A stretch of 64,000 nucleotides of DNA from Frankineae bacterium MT45 (GCA_900100325.1 LT629697.1:1178001-1242000), one strand, 5' to 3'; shown: positions 50,153-61,948, counted from the stretch's first letter. Translations and numbers: made by a program. The notes: generated by a model from the sequence alone, not told the origin.

Positions 50153-50545
50153 ATGAGAATTCTGCATCTCGCGTCCCGTGCCGCCTGGGAGTCCGCCGTC
50201 GCCAAGGGTGAGTACAGCGAATCGACCCGTGACGCATCGCTGGCCGAGGTCGGCTTCATCCACGCCAGCACCGCCTCGCAGGTCGAGGGGGTGCTTGCTC
50301 GCCACTACGCCGACGCCGACCTGGCCGACTTCCTGCTGCTGGTCGTCGACGTCGCCAGCTGCGAGGCGGCCGGTAGCGCGATGCGCTGGGACCCAGTCGG
50401 CGACACATCCTTCCCGCACTTCTACGGACCCATCCCGGTGGCGGCGGTGGTGGCCCAGGTGCCGCTGAGCCGTGACGCCGCTGGGGTGCTACGCCCCGTC
50501 GACCTCACTGGCCTGGACGTGGTCGCCACCCCGCCGACGGGGTAA
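50153..50545 (+). CDS. DUF952 protein
   Basis: A 130-residue protein with the DUF952 layout: MRILHLASRAAWESAVAKGEY at the start, LAEVGFIHASTASQVEGV in the middle (conserved HAS) and FPHFYGPIPVAAV near the end. Members are small cytoplasmic proteins of unknown function, distantly like ADP-ribosyltransferase folds. The ATG at 50153 is preferred over the frame's earlier start. CAGACT lies 6 nt before it. The ABC-F gene follows 31 nt after its stop. Confidence 0.82.
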   Translation: MRILHLASRAAWESAVAKGEYSESTRDASLAEVGFIHASTASQVEGVLARHYADADLADFLLLVVDVASCEAAGSAMRWDPVGDTSFPHFYGPIPVAAVVAQVPLSRDAAGVLRPVDLTGLDVVATPPTG

Positions 50546-50576
50546 TTGGTGCCGGCCGGCGTGCCAGAATTGCCCG

Positions 50577-52196
50577 GTGGGTTATATAGACGTCTCCGGA
50601 CTCCAGCACGCGCTCCCGGACGGCCGGCTGCTGCTGGAGAACGTCTCGTTCCGCATCGGAGATGGTGCCCGGGCCGCGTTGGTCGGGGCCAACGGTGCCG
50701 GGAAGACCACGCTGCTGCGTCTCATCTGTGGCGACCTCGACGCGCAGGCCGGGGCGATCGTGCGCTCTGGCGGCCTTGGCGTGATGCGCCAGTTCATCGG
50801 TTCGGTCCGCGACGAGACCACCGTCCAGGACTTCCTGGTCCGTCTCTCGCCGCCACCGGTCGGTGCCGCCTGGGATGAGCTGCAGGCCGCCGAACTGGCC
50901 CTGATGGAGACCGACGACGAGGCGACCCAGCTGAAGTACGCGCACGCACTCGCCTCCTGGGGTGACGCCGGCGGTTACGACGCGGAGGTCCTCTGGGACA
51001 CCGTGACGGTCGCGGCGATGGGGATCGGCTACGACGGCTGCAAGTACCGGCAGCTGAACACGCTCTCCGGCGGCGAGCAGAAGCGGCTGGCGCTGGAGGC
51101 GCTGCTTCGCGGCCCGGACGAGGTGCTGCTGCTGGACGAGCCGGACAACTATCTCGACGTGCCCGGGAAGATGTGGCTGGAGGAGCGGCTGCTGGAGACC
51201 CGCAAGACGATTCTCTTCATCAGTCACGACCGCGAGTTGCTCAATCGGGTGGCCGACCGGATCGTCACCGTCGAGGGCGGAACGGTCTGGGTTCACGGCG
51301 GCGGCTTCAATTCCTATCACGAGGCCCGCAGTGCCAAACACGAGCGAATGGCCGAGGTTCGCCGGCGCTGGGAGGAGGAGCACGCCCGCCTCAAGGCCTT
51401 GGTGCTCACGCTGCAGATTCAAGCCCGTAGCTCTGAAGTGATGGCGCAGAAGTACCGCGTGCAGGCGGCCCGGCTGGCTCGCTACGAGGCCGAGGGCCCG
51501 CCGCCGGAGAAGCCCGAGGACGAGCAGGTGAACATGCGGCTGCGCGGAGGGCGTACCGCGGTGCGTGCCGTCACCTGCGAGAAGTTGGAGCTCACCGGCC
51601 TGATGAAGCCCTTCGACGTCGAGATCTACTACGGCGAACGGCTGGCCGTGCTGGGGGCGAACGGCGCGGGAAAGTCGCACTTTCTGCGGATGCTCGGCGG
51701 CGCGGAGATCGCTCACACCGGTCAGTTCCGCCTGGGATCGCGGGTGGTCGCCGGCCTCTTCGCCCAGACGCACGCGCACCCGGAGTGGATGAAGCGCACC
51801 CTGGTCGATCTGCTCTGGCACGGCGAGGAGGGTCGCAGCGGCGTCGATCGCGGACGGGCGATGGCGGCGTTACGTCGGTATGCCCTGCAACAGCAAGGGG
51901 ATCAGAACTTCGGGTCGCTCTCGGGTGGGCAGCAGGCCCGCTTCCAGATCCTGCTGCTCGAACTCTCCGGGGCCACGCTGCTGCTCCTCGACGAGCCGAC
52001 CGACAACCTCGATGTGCTCAGTTCCGAGGCACTCGAGGAGGCGCTCGATGCCTTCGATGGGACCGTCGTCACCGTGACTCACGATCGCTGGTTCGCCCGA
52101 TCCTTCGACCGCTTCCTGGTCTTCGGCGCCGATGGTGTCGTCTACGAATCGGATGAGCCGATATTCGACGAGGGTCGGGTCGCCCGCGCCCGCTAG
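50577..52196 (+). CDS. ABC-F family ATPase
   Basis: A 539-residue soluble protein with two ATPase domains and no membrane segments. The first has GANGAGKTT, LSGGEQKR and LLLDEPDNYLD; the second GANGAGKSH, LSGGQQAR and LLLDEPTDNLD. A charged helical linker (about residues 245-330, KHERMAEVRRRWEEEHARLK) joins them. ABC-F proteins bind ribosomes, act as translation factors, or protect against antibiotics. The frame is open to 50472 inside the DUF952 gene, but the GTG at 50577 (MGYIDVSGLQHALP) is the natural start. Confidence 0.9.
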   Translation: MGYIDVSGLQHALPDGRLLLENVSFRIGDGARAALVGANGAGKTTLLRLICGDLDAQAGAIVRSGGLGVMRQFIGSVRDETTVQDFLVRLSPPPVGAAWDELQAAELALMETDDEATQLKYAHALASWGDAGGYDAEVLWDTVTVAAMGIGYDGCKYRQLNTLSGGEQKRLALEALLRGPDEVLLLDEPDNYLDVPGKMWLEERLLETRKTILFISHDRELLNRVADRIVTVEGGTVWVHGGGFNSYHEARSAKHERMAEVRRRWEEEHARLKALVLTLQIQARSSEVMAQKYRVQAARLARYEAEGPPPEKPEDEQVNMRLRGGRTAVRAVTCEKLELTGLMKPFDVEIYYGERLAVLGANGAGKSHFLRMLGGAEIAHTGQFRLGSRVVAGLFAQTHAHPEWMKRTLVDLLWHGEEGRSGVDRGRAMAALRRYALQQQGDQNFGSLSGGQQARFQILLLELSGATLLLLDEPTDNLDVLSSEALEEALDAFDGTVVTVTHDRWFARSFDRFLVFGADGVVYESDEPIFDEGRVARAR

Positions 52197-52215
52197 TTCG
52201 GCCCCCCAAGATTGC

Positions 52216-52677
52216 TCAGACGGTGGAGTGTTCGGCCGCCTGCTTCAGCTTGGCCAGGGTCACCTGAATGCCGCGCGTGTTGAGCGTCTCGCGAGGGGCG
52301 CCGAAGATCCGGTTCATCGGCTTGATCATCCAGTTGGGGCGCCGATCAGTCCATGACTCGGTGACCGTGCAGCCGTCGGGTGTGGGCGCGATGCGGTACT
52401 CCCAAAACGCCACCGGGACTGGCCCGGCCACCACCTCGAAGCTGAACGCCCGCCCGGGGTCGGCCTCGGTGACCCGGCCGTTCGTCGGCCAGACGAGCCA
52501 CTTGAAGCGGTTGACCCCCACGAACTTGGCTCCGACGGCCGGGCCGGCCGGACGCCCGAACCAGCGCGCTCCCCGGTTCTCCGGGCTCCATTCGCCCATT
52601 CGGGGCAGGTCAGAGACCATTCCGTAGACCTGGGTGGGGCTGCAGGTGATGTCGATGCTTTCGCTGAGATCGGCCAT
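52216..52677 (-). CDS. SRPBCC (START-like) family protein
   Basis: A 153-residue polyketide cyclase/dehydrase-type protein with the SRPBCC pattern: an ADLSESIDITCSPTQVYGMVSDLPRMGEWSPE start (quoted by its ends ADLSES and GEWSPE), then RFKWLVWPTNGRVTEADPG and WEYRIAPTPDGCTVTESW. It probably binds a hydrophobic ligand in a helix-grip fold. The ATG at 52677 is chosen over the longer frame to 52818. GATGAT lies 7 nt upstream. It is convergent with the ABC-F gene. The ligand is unknown. Confidence 0.85.
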   Translation of the reverse strand: MADLSESIDITCSPTQVYGMVSDLPRMGEWSPENRGARWFGRPAGPAVGAKFVGVNRFKWLVWPTNGRVTEADPGRAFSFEVVAGPVPVAFWEYRIAPTPDGCTVTESWTDRRPNWMIKPMNRIFGAPRETLNTRGIQVTLAKLKQAAEHSTV

Positions 52678-52767
52678 GGGCGACATCATCCCAGCCGGGA
52701 ACCGGCCCGCGAATCCTCCTGCGGTAGGAGTTCGGCCCCGATCTCGGACCGTTCGGGATTCGGCGAT

Positions 52768-52797
52768 TTGGCCGCAGGCCCAACCCCCAGGTAAAGT
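52768..52797 (+). promoter_or_regulatory. Candidate promoter of rplM-rpsI
   Basis: TTGGCC (52768-52773), 18 nt, TAAAGT (52792-52797). The start would be near 52804, giving a leader of about 117 nt. A hairpin (GTGC-GTCC/GGAC-A-GCAC, 52809-52828) lies at its 5' end. Confidence 0.55.
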
Positions 52798-52920
52798 CAT
52801 CGGCTGGTGTGCGTCCATTGGACAGCACGCGCACGGCCATGTCCTGGGGTCTGAATCGCCACTCGGCGTGCAAGACCGTGGGGGCGGCGCAACCAGCGTC
52901 GTGAAGACCGACTAGAGAGA

Positions 52921-53370
52921 ATGAGCAGAGTGGCAACTTACAGCCCGAAGCCCGGCGAGATTACCCGCCGCTGGCACGTCATCGACGCCAATGACATCGT
53001 CCTCGGACGTCTTGCGGCCCAGGCAGCGACGCTGCTGCGGGGCAAGCACAAGCCGACGTTCGCGCCGCACGTCGACACCGGCGACTTCGTCGTCATCATC
53101 AACGCGGAGAAGGTTGCCGTCACCGGCTCCAAGCTCGGCGAGTTCCGTTACCGCCACTCCGGCTTCCCGGGCGGTCTCTCCAAGCGCACCGTCGGTGAGC
53201 TGTTGGAGACCAAGCCTGAGCGCGTCGTCGAACTGGCCGTCAAGGGCATGCTCCCGAAGAACACGCTGGGCCGCGCCCAGCTGAAGAAGCTCAAGGTCTA
53301 CGCAGGCCCGGAGCACCCGCACGCCGCCCAGATGCCCGAGCCGTTCGAGATCAAGCAGGTCGCGCAGTAA
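52921..53370 (+). CDS. rplM: Ribosomal protein L13
   Basis: A 149-residue large-subunit protein that binds 23S rRNA early in assembly. [26 protein letters not shown] at the N terminus (first part YSPKPGEI, last part VLGRLA), [19 protein letters not shown] and [21 protein letters not shown] are diagnostic. Two starts are possible: the ATG at 52921 and a GTG at 52930 (MATYSPKP). The family N terminus fits either, and the purine run AGAGAGA just upstream is too close to choose. It is followed by rpsI after 19 nt. Confidence 0.97.
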   Translation: MSRVATYSPKPGEITRRWHVIDANDIVLGRLAAQAATLLRGKHKPTFAPHVDTGDFVVIINAEKVAVTGSKLGEFRYRHSGFPGGLSKRTVGELLETKPERVVELAVKGMLPKNTLGRAQLKKLKVYAGPEHPHAAQMPEPFEIKQVAQ

Positions 53371-53389
53371 GCGCGATAGGAGACTTTCA

Positions 53390-53785
53390 GTGACTAAAGC
53401 AGCTTATGCACCCACCGTTGGCCGTCGTAAAGAGGCCATCGTCCGCGTCCGCCTCGTAGCCGGAACCGGCGAGTTCAAGCTCAACGGCCGCACGCTGGCC
53501 GAGTACTTCCCGAACAAGGTTCACCAGCAGCTCATCCGTGAGCCGTTCGTGACCCTCGAGCGCGACGGTCAGTACGACGTCATCGCGATCCTCTCCGGTG
53601 GTGGCATCACCGGCCAGGCCGGTGCGCTTCGCCTCGGCATCGCCCGCGCGCTCATCAACATCGAGCCCGACGACCGTCCGGCCCTGAAGAAGGCCGGCTT
53701 CCTCACTCGTGACCCGCGGGTCAAGGAGCGTAAGAAGTACGGTCTGAAGAAGGCCCGTAAGGCTCCTCAGTACTCCAAGCGTTAA
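53390..53785 (+). CDS. rpsI: Ribosomal protein S9
   Basis: A 131-residue small-subunit protein. [31 protein letters not shown] and the C-terminal [12 protein letters not shown], whose Lys/Arg tail contacts tRNA in the P site, are diagnostic. AGGAG sits 7 nt before the GTG start. It is the second gene of the rplM-rpsI operon; glmM begins 10 nt after the stop, so ribosome and envelope-precursor genes probably share transcripts. Confidence 0.97.
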   Translation: MTKAAYAPTVGRRKEAIVRVRLVAGTGEFKLNGRTLAEYFPNKVHQQLIREPFVTLERDGQYDVIAILSGGGITGQAGALRLGIARALINIEPDDRPALKKAGFLTRDPRVKERKKYGLKKARKAPQYSKR

Positions 53786-53795
53786 TCCCTCATCG

Positions 53796-55136
53796 ATGGG
53801 CCGGTTATTCGGCACAGATGGGGTTCGCGGTCGCGCCAACGCCGACCTGACACCCGAGCTCGCGCTCGCGGTGTCAGGTGCGGCGGCGCGGGTGCTTATC
53901 GGACACGACCCGACGCACCGGCCCGTTGCGGTCATCGGTCGTGATCCACGCGCGAGTGGCGAGATGCTCGAAGCCGCCGTGGTGGCCGGCCTGGCCAGTG
54001 CCGGGGCCGACGTGCTGCGAGTCGGCGTGCTGCCGACGCCTGCGGTGGCCTACCTGACCGGTCTCTTCGACGCCGACCTCGGCGTCGTCCTCTCGGCCAG
54101 TCACAACCCGATGCCCGACAACGGGATAAAGCTCTTCGCCCGCGGCGGCCATAAGCTCCCCGACGATCTCGAAGCCGAGATCGAAGAGCTGGCTCTGGCC
54201 GGTGAGCCCAGCGGTCGCCCCACCGGCGGCGGCGTTGGTCGCGTCCGCGACGTCCCGGACGCCGGCGAGCTGTACATCACCCATCTTCTGAAGGCCGTCC
54301 CGTCGTCGCTGGCCGGACTGCACGTGCTCGTCGACTGCGCGCACGGTGCCGCCTCCACCGTCGCGCCCGAGGTCTATCGGCGGGCCGGGGCCACCGTCAC
54401 CGTGCTCGCCGCCGAACCCGACGGCCTGAACATCAACGACGGGGTCGGCTCGACGCACATCGACGCGCTGGCCAAGCAGGTCCTGGCGGTCGGCGCTGAT
54501 CTCGGCATCGCCCATGACGGCGACGCCGATCGCTGCCTCGCGGTGGACGCCGACGGTGAGGTCGTCGACGGCGACCAGATCCTGGCCCTCTGCGCGATGG
54601 CCATGCGGGACGCCGGCACCCTGATCGACGACACCGTCGTCGCGACCGTGATGAGCAACCTCGGCTTCTATCACGCGATGCGCGATGCCGGCATCGAAGT
54701 TGTCACCACGGCCGTGGGTGATCGGTATGTCCTCGAGGCACTGCGCGAACGTGGCCTGAACCTCGGTGGCGAGCAGAGCGGGCACGTCGTCTTCACCGAC
54801 GCCGCCACCACCGGCGATGGTCTGCTGACGGCGCTGCACGTGATGGCCGCCATGTCGAGCAGCGGATCATCGCTGGCCGAGCTCGCCGCAGTGGTGCAGC
54901 GATTGCCCCAGGTGTTGTTGAACGTTGCGGTGGCCGACAAGGCGGCCGTCGCCTCGGCCGATGCGGTCTCGGCCGCCGTCGCCGACGCCGAGGCCGAGTT
55001 GGGCGACGACGGCCGCATCCTGCTGCGCCCCTCCGGTACCGAGAACCTGGTGCGGGTGATGGTCGAGGCGCCGACACCGGTGCAGGCCGAGGAGATCGCC
55101 CGCCACATTGCCGATGTCGTTGCCGAGGCAACGTAG
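53796..55136 (+). CDS. glmM: Phosphoglucosamine mutase
   Basis: A 446-residue alpha-D-phosphohexomutase. The phosphoserine is Ser102 in VVLSASHNP; the metal loop is DGDADRC; the sugar loop is GGEQSGH; the phosphate-binding loop is [12 protein letters not shown]. It converts glucosamine 6-phosphate to glucosamine 1-phosphate, the second step toward UDP-GlcNAc for peptidoglycan. The ATG at 53796 gives the conserved [12 protein letters not shown]. It follows rpsI by 10 nt. glmS, which supplies its substrate, is encoded 3.1 kb downstream. Confidence 0.97.
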   Translation: MGRLFGTDGVRGRANADLTPELALAVSGAAARVLIGHDPTHRPVAVIGRDPRASGEMLEAAVVAGLASAGADVLRVGVLPTPAVAYLTGLFDADLGVVLSASHNPMPDNGIKLFARGGHKLPDDLEAEIEELALAGEPSGRPTGGGVGRVRDVPDAGELYITHLLKAVPSSLAGLHVLVDCAHGAASTVAPEVYRRAGATVTVLAAEPDGLNINDGVGSTHIDALAKQVLAVGADLGIAHDGDADRCLAVDADGEVVDGDQILALCAMAMRDAGTLIDDTVVATVMSNLGFYHAMRDAGIEVVTTAVGDRYVLEALRERGLNLGGEQSGHVVFTDAATTGDGLLTALHVMAAMSSSGSSLAELAAVVQRLPQVLLNVAVADKAAVASADAVSAAVADAEAELGDDGRILLRPSGTENLVRVMVEAPTPVQAEEIARHIADVVAEAT

Positions 55137-55178
55137 TCGACCGGTAAGTTACCACTCAACGAAAGGAATTCCACCTCG

Positions 55179-57284
55179 ATGAGTGTCTCTACGAACCATG
55201 CGCCGGTCGCGGGCCATCGACGCGCAGCTAGGGACGAGACGACACCTGGTGTGGATTGGCCCGACCTCTGCCGTCGGTTCGTCACGGCGATTCCTGACCG
55301 GTTGGCCCTGATCTTCTTTTCGGCTTCCCTCGTCGTCTCAGTGCTGCTGGTCGCCCATGCCTTCAACGTCTACGCCGCCGTTCTCGGCACTCTGCTACTG
55401 ACGGCACTCACCTGGCGATTCGGACCATCCAGGCTGCCCTCCGATCAGCGTCACGCGGTCGGGTCGCTGGTCGCGATCCAGATCGTCGTCGGATGGATCT
55501 GGGTCAACCTCCCCAATTATCAACAAGAACTCAGCGTGGCCCGGGACCCGGCGATCTACGCGATCCGCGGGTGGTGGCTCTCCACCCACTCCTCGCCCGT
55601 GATCGATGCGACTCAGCTACTGCAGGGCATTCAAGGCGTCAACGGCGCGACCGCATCGGCGGCCGGCTTCCCGGTTCAGGGCGACACGATCTACCCGCAG
55701 GCGGCCAGCACAGTCCCCGGACTCTTCGCAGTCGTCGCACATTTCGCGGGGCTGAGGGCAATGCTCGCCTCGAATCTCGTCATCGGTGGCGTCGGCCTGC
55801 TGCTGCTGTACGCGTTGGCCCGGCGAATTGTCGGCCCCATGTGGGCGCTGGTACCTATGGTCTCGCTCGCCGTGTCGATGCCGATGATCTTCTTCTCCCG
55901 AGCGACCTATACCGAGCCGGCGGCGCTCGCGGCGGTATTCGGTGGGCTCTTGCTGCTCTGGAGCGCCCATGCGACGCGCCGTCCCGTCGTATTCGCCTTT
56001 GCCGGGGCGACGCTCTCGGTATCTTCGCTCGCTCGCATCGACGGGTTGATCGCCTTCTGCGGAGCGCTCTTCGCGGTCGCCCTCGTGACGGCCCTGGTCA
56101 GTGATGAGGTTGATCGCCGGCGGCTACGTTGGAGCACGCTGCTCTTCGCCGCCGGCGGGCTACCCGTGGCCGTCCTCGGACTGGTCGACGTCAAATACAA
56201 CAGCGCCGCCTATTACTTGTCGCAGGTCGGCGAGCTCCACCAGCTCTTCGCGCTGGTCGGCCTGACGATCGTCGCCTCGGCTCTCCTCGTTTTCCTGCCA
56301 CTCGGGGCGGTGCGCCGGGTAGTCGCCGACCATCGCTCCGGCCTGGCGCAGAGTGCCGCTGTCATAGTCGTGCTCATCGGAGTGATCCTGGCGACCCGCC
56401 CGCTGTGGTGGACGGCCCATCTCAATACCACGGCGATCGGCATCACCGCGGTTGCGGGCCGGCAGAAGGCCGAAGGCCTCGTCGTCGACGGAACCAGATC
56501 CTTTGATGAGCAGACCGTGACCTGGCTCGCCTGGTACCTCACCTGGCCGGTGGTGATCCTGGGGATTCTCGGTCTTGCGCTGATGGTCCGACACATCGTG
56601 CGTGCTAGAGACCGTGGGCTGCTCGCCGTCGTGCTGACTGTCGGTGTCGTGGCGATGCTGTATCTGAACAAGGTCTCGATTACTCCGGACCAGATCTGGG
56701 CGAGCCGCCGGTTCCTACCGGTCGTCTTCCCAGGGGTCGTACTGGCTGCCAGCTATGTCGTCTACGTCGTTGCGGCCCGGGCCAGCTGGCGCTGGCTCGC
56801 CGCCCCACTGGCCGTCCTGATTGCCATAGCGCCGGCACTGCAGTGGCGTCGCCTCTTCCAACAGACCGAATTCGAAGGCGGCCTCGCCGCGGCGAACGCC
56901 ACCTGCTCAGCGATCGATCGAGGGGATGCCGGCAGCGGAGCGCGGTTCTCCGTCTACGCCGGAGGTCCGCCGGCGATCCTGGGCAGCTGGGCACCCCAGA
57001 TGCTCTCGATCTGTAGCTCTTCGGTGGTGACCGTCCCGGCGGCGACCCCGGCCGCTCTCAGCCAGGTTCGTTCGAACTGGGGCGGTAAGGCGGTCACGGT
57101 GATCGCCTTCGACCCGACGTCCGTCCACTGGTCCTCGGGTGTTGCTCCGGCGCCTCTCTACGCCAGCGTCGTCCGGGTCTGGGCCCAGAACCTGAGCAGC
57201 CGCCCGATGGGATGGATGACGGTTCCCTGCGTCTTCTACGCCGGCGTGATTCAGGCGGACGGCACCGTAGCCCCGTTGCCGTAA
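55179..57284 (+). CDS. Polytopic membrane protein, GT-C glycosyltransferase-like
   Basis: A 701-residue protein with about 12-13 transmembrane helices and a C-terminal soluble domain from about residue 560. The first extracytoplasmic loop contains SVARDPAIYAIRGWWL, where the Asp of an R-D-P pattern resembles the catalytic acid of GT-C transferases that use polyprenyl-phosphate sugars. The C-terminal domain has single Cys residues that could pair (NATCSAIDRGD, LSICSSSV). AAAGGA precedes the ATG. It lies between glmM and glmS, which favours a role in glycan assembly, but the activity is inferred. Confidence 0.72.
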   Translation: MSVSTNHAPVAGHRRAARDETTPGVDWPDLCRRFVTAIPDRLALIFFSASLVVSVLLVAHAFNVYAAVLGTLLLTALTWRFGPSRLPSDQRHAVGSLVAIQIVVGWIWVNLPNYQQELSVARDPAIYAIRGWWLSTHSSPVIDATQLLQGIQGVNGATASAAGFPVQGDTIYPQAASTVPGLFAVVAHFAGLRAMLASNLVIGGVGLLLLYALARRIVGPMWALVPMVSLAVSMPMIFFSRATYTEPAALAAVFGGLLLLWSAHATRRPVVFAFAGATLSVSSLARIDGLIAFCGALFAVALVTALVSDEVDRRRLRWSTLLFAAGGLPVAVLGLVDVKYNSAAYYLSQVGELHQLFALVGLTIVASALLVFLPLGAVRRVVADHRSGLAQSAAVIVVLIGVILATRPLWWTAHLNTTAIGITAVAGRQKAEGLVVDGTRSFDEQTVTWLAWYLTWPVVILGILGLALMVRHIVRARDRGLLAVVLTVGVVAMLYLNKVSITPDQIWASRRFLPVVFPGVVLAASYVVYVVAARASWRWLAAPLAVLIAIAPALQWRRLFQQTEFEGGLAAANATCSAIDRGDAGSGARFSVYAGGPPAILGSWAPQMLSICSSSVVTVPAATPAALSQVRSNWGGKAVTVIAFDPTSVHWSSGVAPAPLYASVVRVWAQNLSSRPMGWMTVPCVFYAGVIQADGTVAPLP

Positions 57285-57358
57285 CCGGTCGAGTCGACCT
57301 GTGAGGGGTGTGAGCGTCGCTGGAGACGCACATCGAGCCTCAGGACAATGGACTCGTC

Positions 57359-58225
57359 ATGCCGAATACCGAAACGTCGCGTCCTGTCCAGCCGCCCGTC
57401 CATGAATCACCCGCAAAAACCGGCGAGAAATCCCGTCTAGGTCTCTCCGCCACCCAGATCGTCGCCAGTGCGATCACCGCGGTGCTGGCCACCGTCGCCG
57501 CCTCCTACCTCGGCATCTCCGGCACCGTCGTCGGGGCCGCGGTCGCCAGCGTGCTCACCGTCACCGGCAACGCCGTCTTCGGGCACTCGCTGCGCCGCAC
57601 CACCGAGGTGGTCCGAGAGGTCGTCCCGATCACCGTCACCCGGGACCGCCAGGCCCGCGCCAATGACTACACGCTCACCGACGTCCCACCGGTTCACCCG
57701 CTCCCGGCGAATGACGAGTCGATCCCAGCCCTGAGCCACTCCATCCCTGATGAAACGGCCCAGGCGACGACCAGTACCTGGTCGGGCGTCACCACCACCG
57801 AGAAGGCGAAGCCCCGCTGGTGGTCGACCCTCGAGTGGCGGCACGCTGCCATCGCGACCCTCGCGATCTTCTCCGCGCTCATGATCGGGGTCACCGGCTT
57901 CGAGATCGCCGCCCACCGGCCGCTGGCCGCGGTGGTCCAGGGTGAGCGCGGCAGCGGCACGTCGCTTTCGGGTGGTTCCACCTCGACCAAGAGCACCCCA
58001 GCCCCGACGGTGACGCCCTCAACTGCGACGCCGACCGCTACCACCGCCGCGCCGACCTCGACGGAGGCGACGCCGTCGCCCGCCCTGACACCCAGCGCGA
58101 CCCCGGCGGCCACGCCCAGCCCGACGCCGGTGAGCGCCACTCCGACGCCAGCCCCGGCGGCGTCACCGACGACCGCCCCCGTCGCGGCCGCCCCCAGCGA
58201 CGCTGCCGCCACCGCCGCCCCCTGA
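57359..58225 (+). CDS. Membrane protein with Ala/Pro/Thr-rich C-terminal tail, unknown function
   Basis: A 288-residue protein. Residues about 28-75 are a hydrophobic, glycine-containing pair of helices (IVASAITAVLATVAASYLGI; TVVGAAVASVLTVTGNAVFG). A cytoplasmic domain of about 80 residues follows, including VREVVPITVTRDRQARAND, then another helix near 162-187. The last 95 residues are almost wholly Ala, Pro, Thr and Ser and are probably extracytoplasmic and disordered, perhaps O-glycosylated. It lies between the GT-C-like gene and glmS, on the same strand. No family is recognised. Confidence 0.7.
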   Translation: MPNTETSRPVQPPVHESPAKTGEKSRLGLSATQIVASAITAVLATVAASYLGISGTVVGAAVASVLTVTGNAVFGHSLRRTTEVVREVVPITVTRDRQARANDYTLTDVPPVHPLPANDESIPALSHSIPDETAQATTSTWSGVTTTEKAKPRWWSTLEWRHAAIATLAIFSALMIGVTGFEIAAHRPLAAVVQGERGSGTSLSGGSTSTKSTPAPTVTPSTATPTATTAAPTSTEATPSPALTPSATPAATPSPTPVSATPTPAPAASPTTAPVAAAPSDAAATAAP

Positions 58226-58260
58226 CCCGCTGAAGGGCCGGGGCGGCGCCCTTGCCCAGG

Positions 58261-58266
58261 TATCCT
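58261..58266 (+). promoter_or_regulatory. Candidate -10 box of glmS (leaderless)
   Basis: TATCCT is followed by 7 nt and the GTG of glmS, whose position is fixed by the catalytic Cys2. This is the best-anchored leaderless case in the window. Confidence 0.6.
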
Positions 58267-58273
58267 CAGCTAC

Positions 58274-60142
<1,869 letters not shown>

Positions 60143-60246
60143 GACACCGCGAAGGACGTCGCCAATAGGCCCCGCCAAATAGGACGTCGCCTAGGAGTTC
60201 GCTGCGCCATCTGCCCAACCCGGCGATTGTCTGCGAGGATCGCGAA

Positions 60247-61287
60247 ATGACCTCAGACGCCCCCGCGGTATCCGAACCGTTCAGCACCTCCGCCGACATT
60301 CTCATCGTCGGTGCCGGCCCGGTTGGGCTCTTCGGGGCGTACTACGCGGGCGTTCGGACACTCTCGGTCGTCGTGATGGACTCGCTGGAGGAGCCCGGCG
60401 GGCAGATCACCGCCATGTACCCGGAGAAGGCCATCTTCGACGTCGCGGGCTTCCCCGCGGTCAAGGGGCGCACGCTGGTCGAGCAGCTGGTGGAGCAGGC
60501 CGGCGCCTTCAACCCGACCTATCTCCTCGGTGAGCAGGCCGCCGGCCTCACCCGGCACGGTGACCACTTCACCGTCACCACGACCACCGGCATGCAGGTT
60601 CACGCTCGGGCCATCGTCATCACCGGCGGGATCGGAACCTTCACCCCGCGGCCGCTCCCGGTCGGGGAGGAGCACCTCGGTCACGGCGTGGTGCACTTCG
60701 TGCCCGACCCGACGATCTGCGAGGGGGAGGACGTCGTCGTGGTCGGTGGTGGCGATAGTGCCCTTGACTGGGCGTTGATGCTCGAACCGATCGCCAAGTC
60801 CGTCACCGTCGTCCACCGCCGCGCCCAATTCCGCGCCCACCCGCACTCGGTCGAGCTGCTGCGGGAGTCGAGCGTCCGCCTCCTCACCGACGCCCAGGTC
60901 ACCGCCGTTCTGGCCGACCCTGAGGTCTTCGAGGTGAAGGTGGACGTCGCCGGCAGCGAGGTCGCCCTGCCCTGCACCAAACTGGTCGCCGCCCTCGGCT
61001 TCACCGCTAATCTCGGGCCGCTGCTCGAGTGGGGTCTGGAGATCGCCGGCAAGCGTCATATCGCCACCGACACCCTCGGTGCCACCTCGGTGCCGGGCAT
61101 CTACGCCGCCGGCGATATCGTCGATTACCCAGGAAAAGTAAGACTGATCGCCACCGGATTCGGCGAGGTGGCCACCGCGGTGAACAACGCCGCCGCGTAC
61201 CTGAATCCCGACGTCTCCGCCTTCCCGGGGCACCTGTCGGACTATGCCCCGGCCACCGGCGCCAGCTCGCCGTCGTCCTCGCACTGA
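60247..61287 (+). CDS. FAD-dependent NAD(P)H oxidoreductase, ferredoxin-NADP reductase type 2-like
   Basis: A 346-residue flavoprotein of the thioredoxin-reductase-like fold. The FAD site is [18 protein letters not shown] near residue 19-36; the NADPH site is [15 protein letters not shown] near 163-177; [24 protein letters not shown] is the C-terminal FAD motif. The CxxC disulfide of thioredoxin reductases is absent, which is typical of YumC-type ferredoxin-NADP+ reductases. GAGGA lies 7 nt before the ATG. The Ser/Pro-rich tail overlaps no neighbour. Its electron partner is not encoded here. Confidence 0.88.
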   Translation: MTSDAPAVSEPFSTSADILIVGAGPVGLFGAYYAGVRTLSVVVMDSLEEPGGQITAMYPEKAIFDVAGFPAVKGRTLVEQLVEQAGAFNPTYLLGEQAAGLTRHGDHFTVTTTTGMQVHARAIVITGGIGTFTPRPLPVGEEHLGHGVVHFVPDPTICEGEDVVVVGGGDSALDWALMLEPIAKSVTVVHRRAQFRAHPHSVELLRESSVRLLTDAQVTAVLADPEVFEVKVDVAGSEVALPCTKLVAALGFTANLGPLLEWGLEIAGKRHIATDTLGATSVPGIYAAGDIVDYPGKVRLIATGFGEVATAVNNAAAYLNPDVSAFPGHLSDYAPATGASSPSSSH

Positions 61288-61291
61288 GCCC

Positions 61292-61948
61292 GTGGCCAGC
61301 CGCAAGCTCCGCCTCTATGCACTGCTGGCGGTCGTCGACACCGCGCTGGCGGCCACCGCGGTCGACTCGCCGGCCCGTCGCTGGCGACGGATCACCAAAC
61401 CGCTGCTGATGCCGACGCTGGCGCTGCAGGCATCGCAATCGCGGGAGCCCGTCCCGGTCACCACGGCACTCGCCTTCTCCACCGCCGGCGACACCGCGCT
61501 TCTCGGGACCTCCGAGGCCGCCTTCACCACCGGCCTGGGCTCCTTCGTCGTCGCCCATTGCGCCTACATAGCCGCGCTGGCCCGGCTGGAGCGCGCCGAC
61601 GGCAGCAGCGGCTTGGACGGGCTGAGACGCCGCCCGATTCTCGCCCTGCCGGCGGCCGGGATGGCGGCCGGTGTGGCGCTCACCCTGGCCCGGCGAGCCG
61701 GTCCGCTGCGCTGGCCGGTCACCGGCTACGGGACGATCATCGCCACCATGCTCGCCGTGGCTCTCGGCACCGGGGAGCGGCGCGTCATCGCCGGTGCTGG
61801 GCTCTTCTGCCTCTCCGACCTCATCATCGCCATCGACCGCTTCGCCACCCCGATCCCGCGCTCGGATGCGCTGGTGATGGCGACCTACACCGCCGGGCAG
61901 GCCCTGCTGGTCCGCGGGACGGGGCGCGAGCCGATGGGAGCCACCTGA
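61292..61948 (+). CDS. YhhN-family (lysoplasmalogenase-like) membrane protein
   Basis: A 218-residue polytopic protein with about seven to eight helices. The family pattern is RRWRRITKPLLMPTLALQA near the start, FSTAGDTALLGTSEAAF with a conserved Asp, and GLFCLSDLIIAIDRF with a second Asp. YhhN proteins resemble TMEM86 lysoplasmalogenases, but bacterial roles are little known. The frame extends to 61244; the GTG at 61292, after the upstream stop, is the natural start. It overlaps nnr by TGATG. Confidence 0.8.
   Translation: MASRKLRLYALLAVVDTALAATAVDSPARRWRRITKPLLMPTLALQASQSREPVPVTTALAFSTAGDTALLGTSEAAFTTGLGSFVVAHCAYIAALARLERADGSSGLDGLRRRPILALPAAGMAAGVALTLARRAGPLRWPVTGYGTIIATMLAVALGTGERRVIAGAGLFCLSDLIIAIDRFATPIPRSDALVMATYTAGQALLVRGTGREPMGAT

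Noticed and set aside
60154-60191. Repeated GGACGTCGCC decamer after glmS
   Set aside because: Only two copies exist in a short GC-rich gap, and no structure or motif supports a function.
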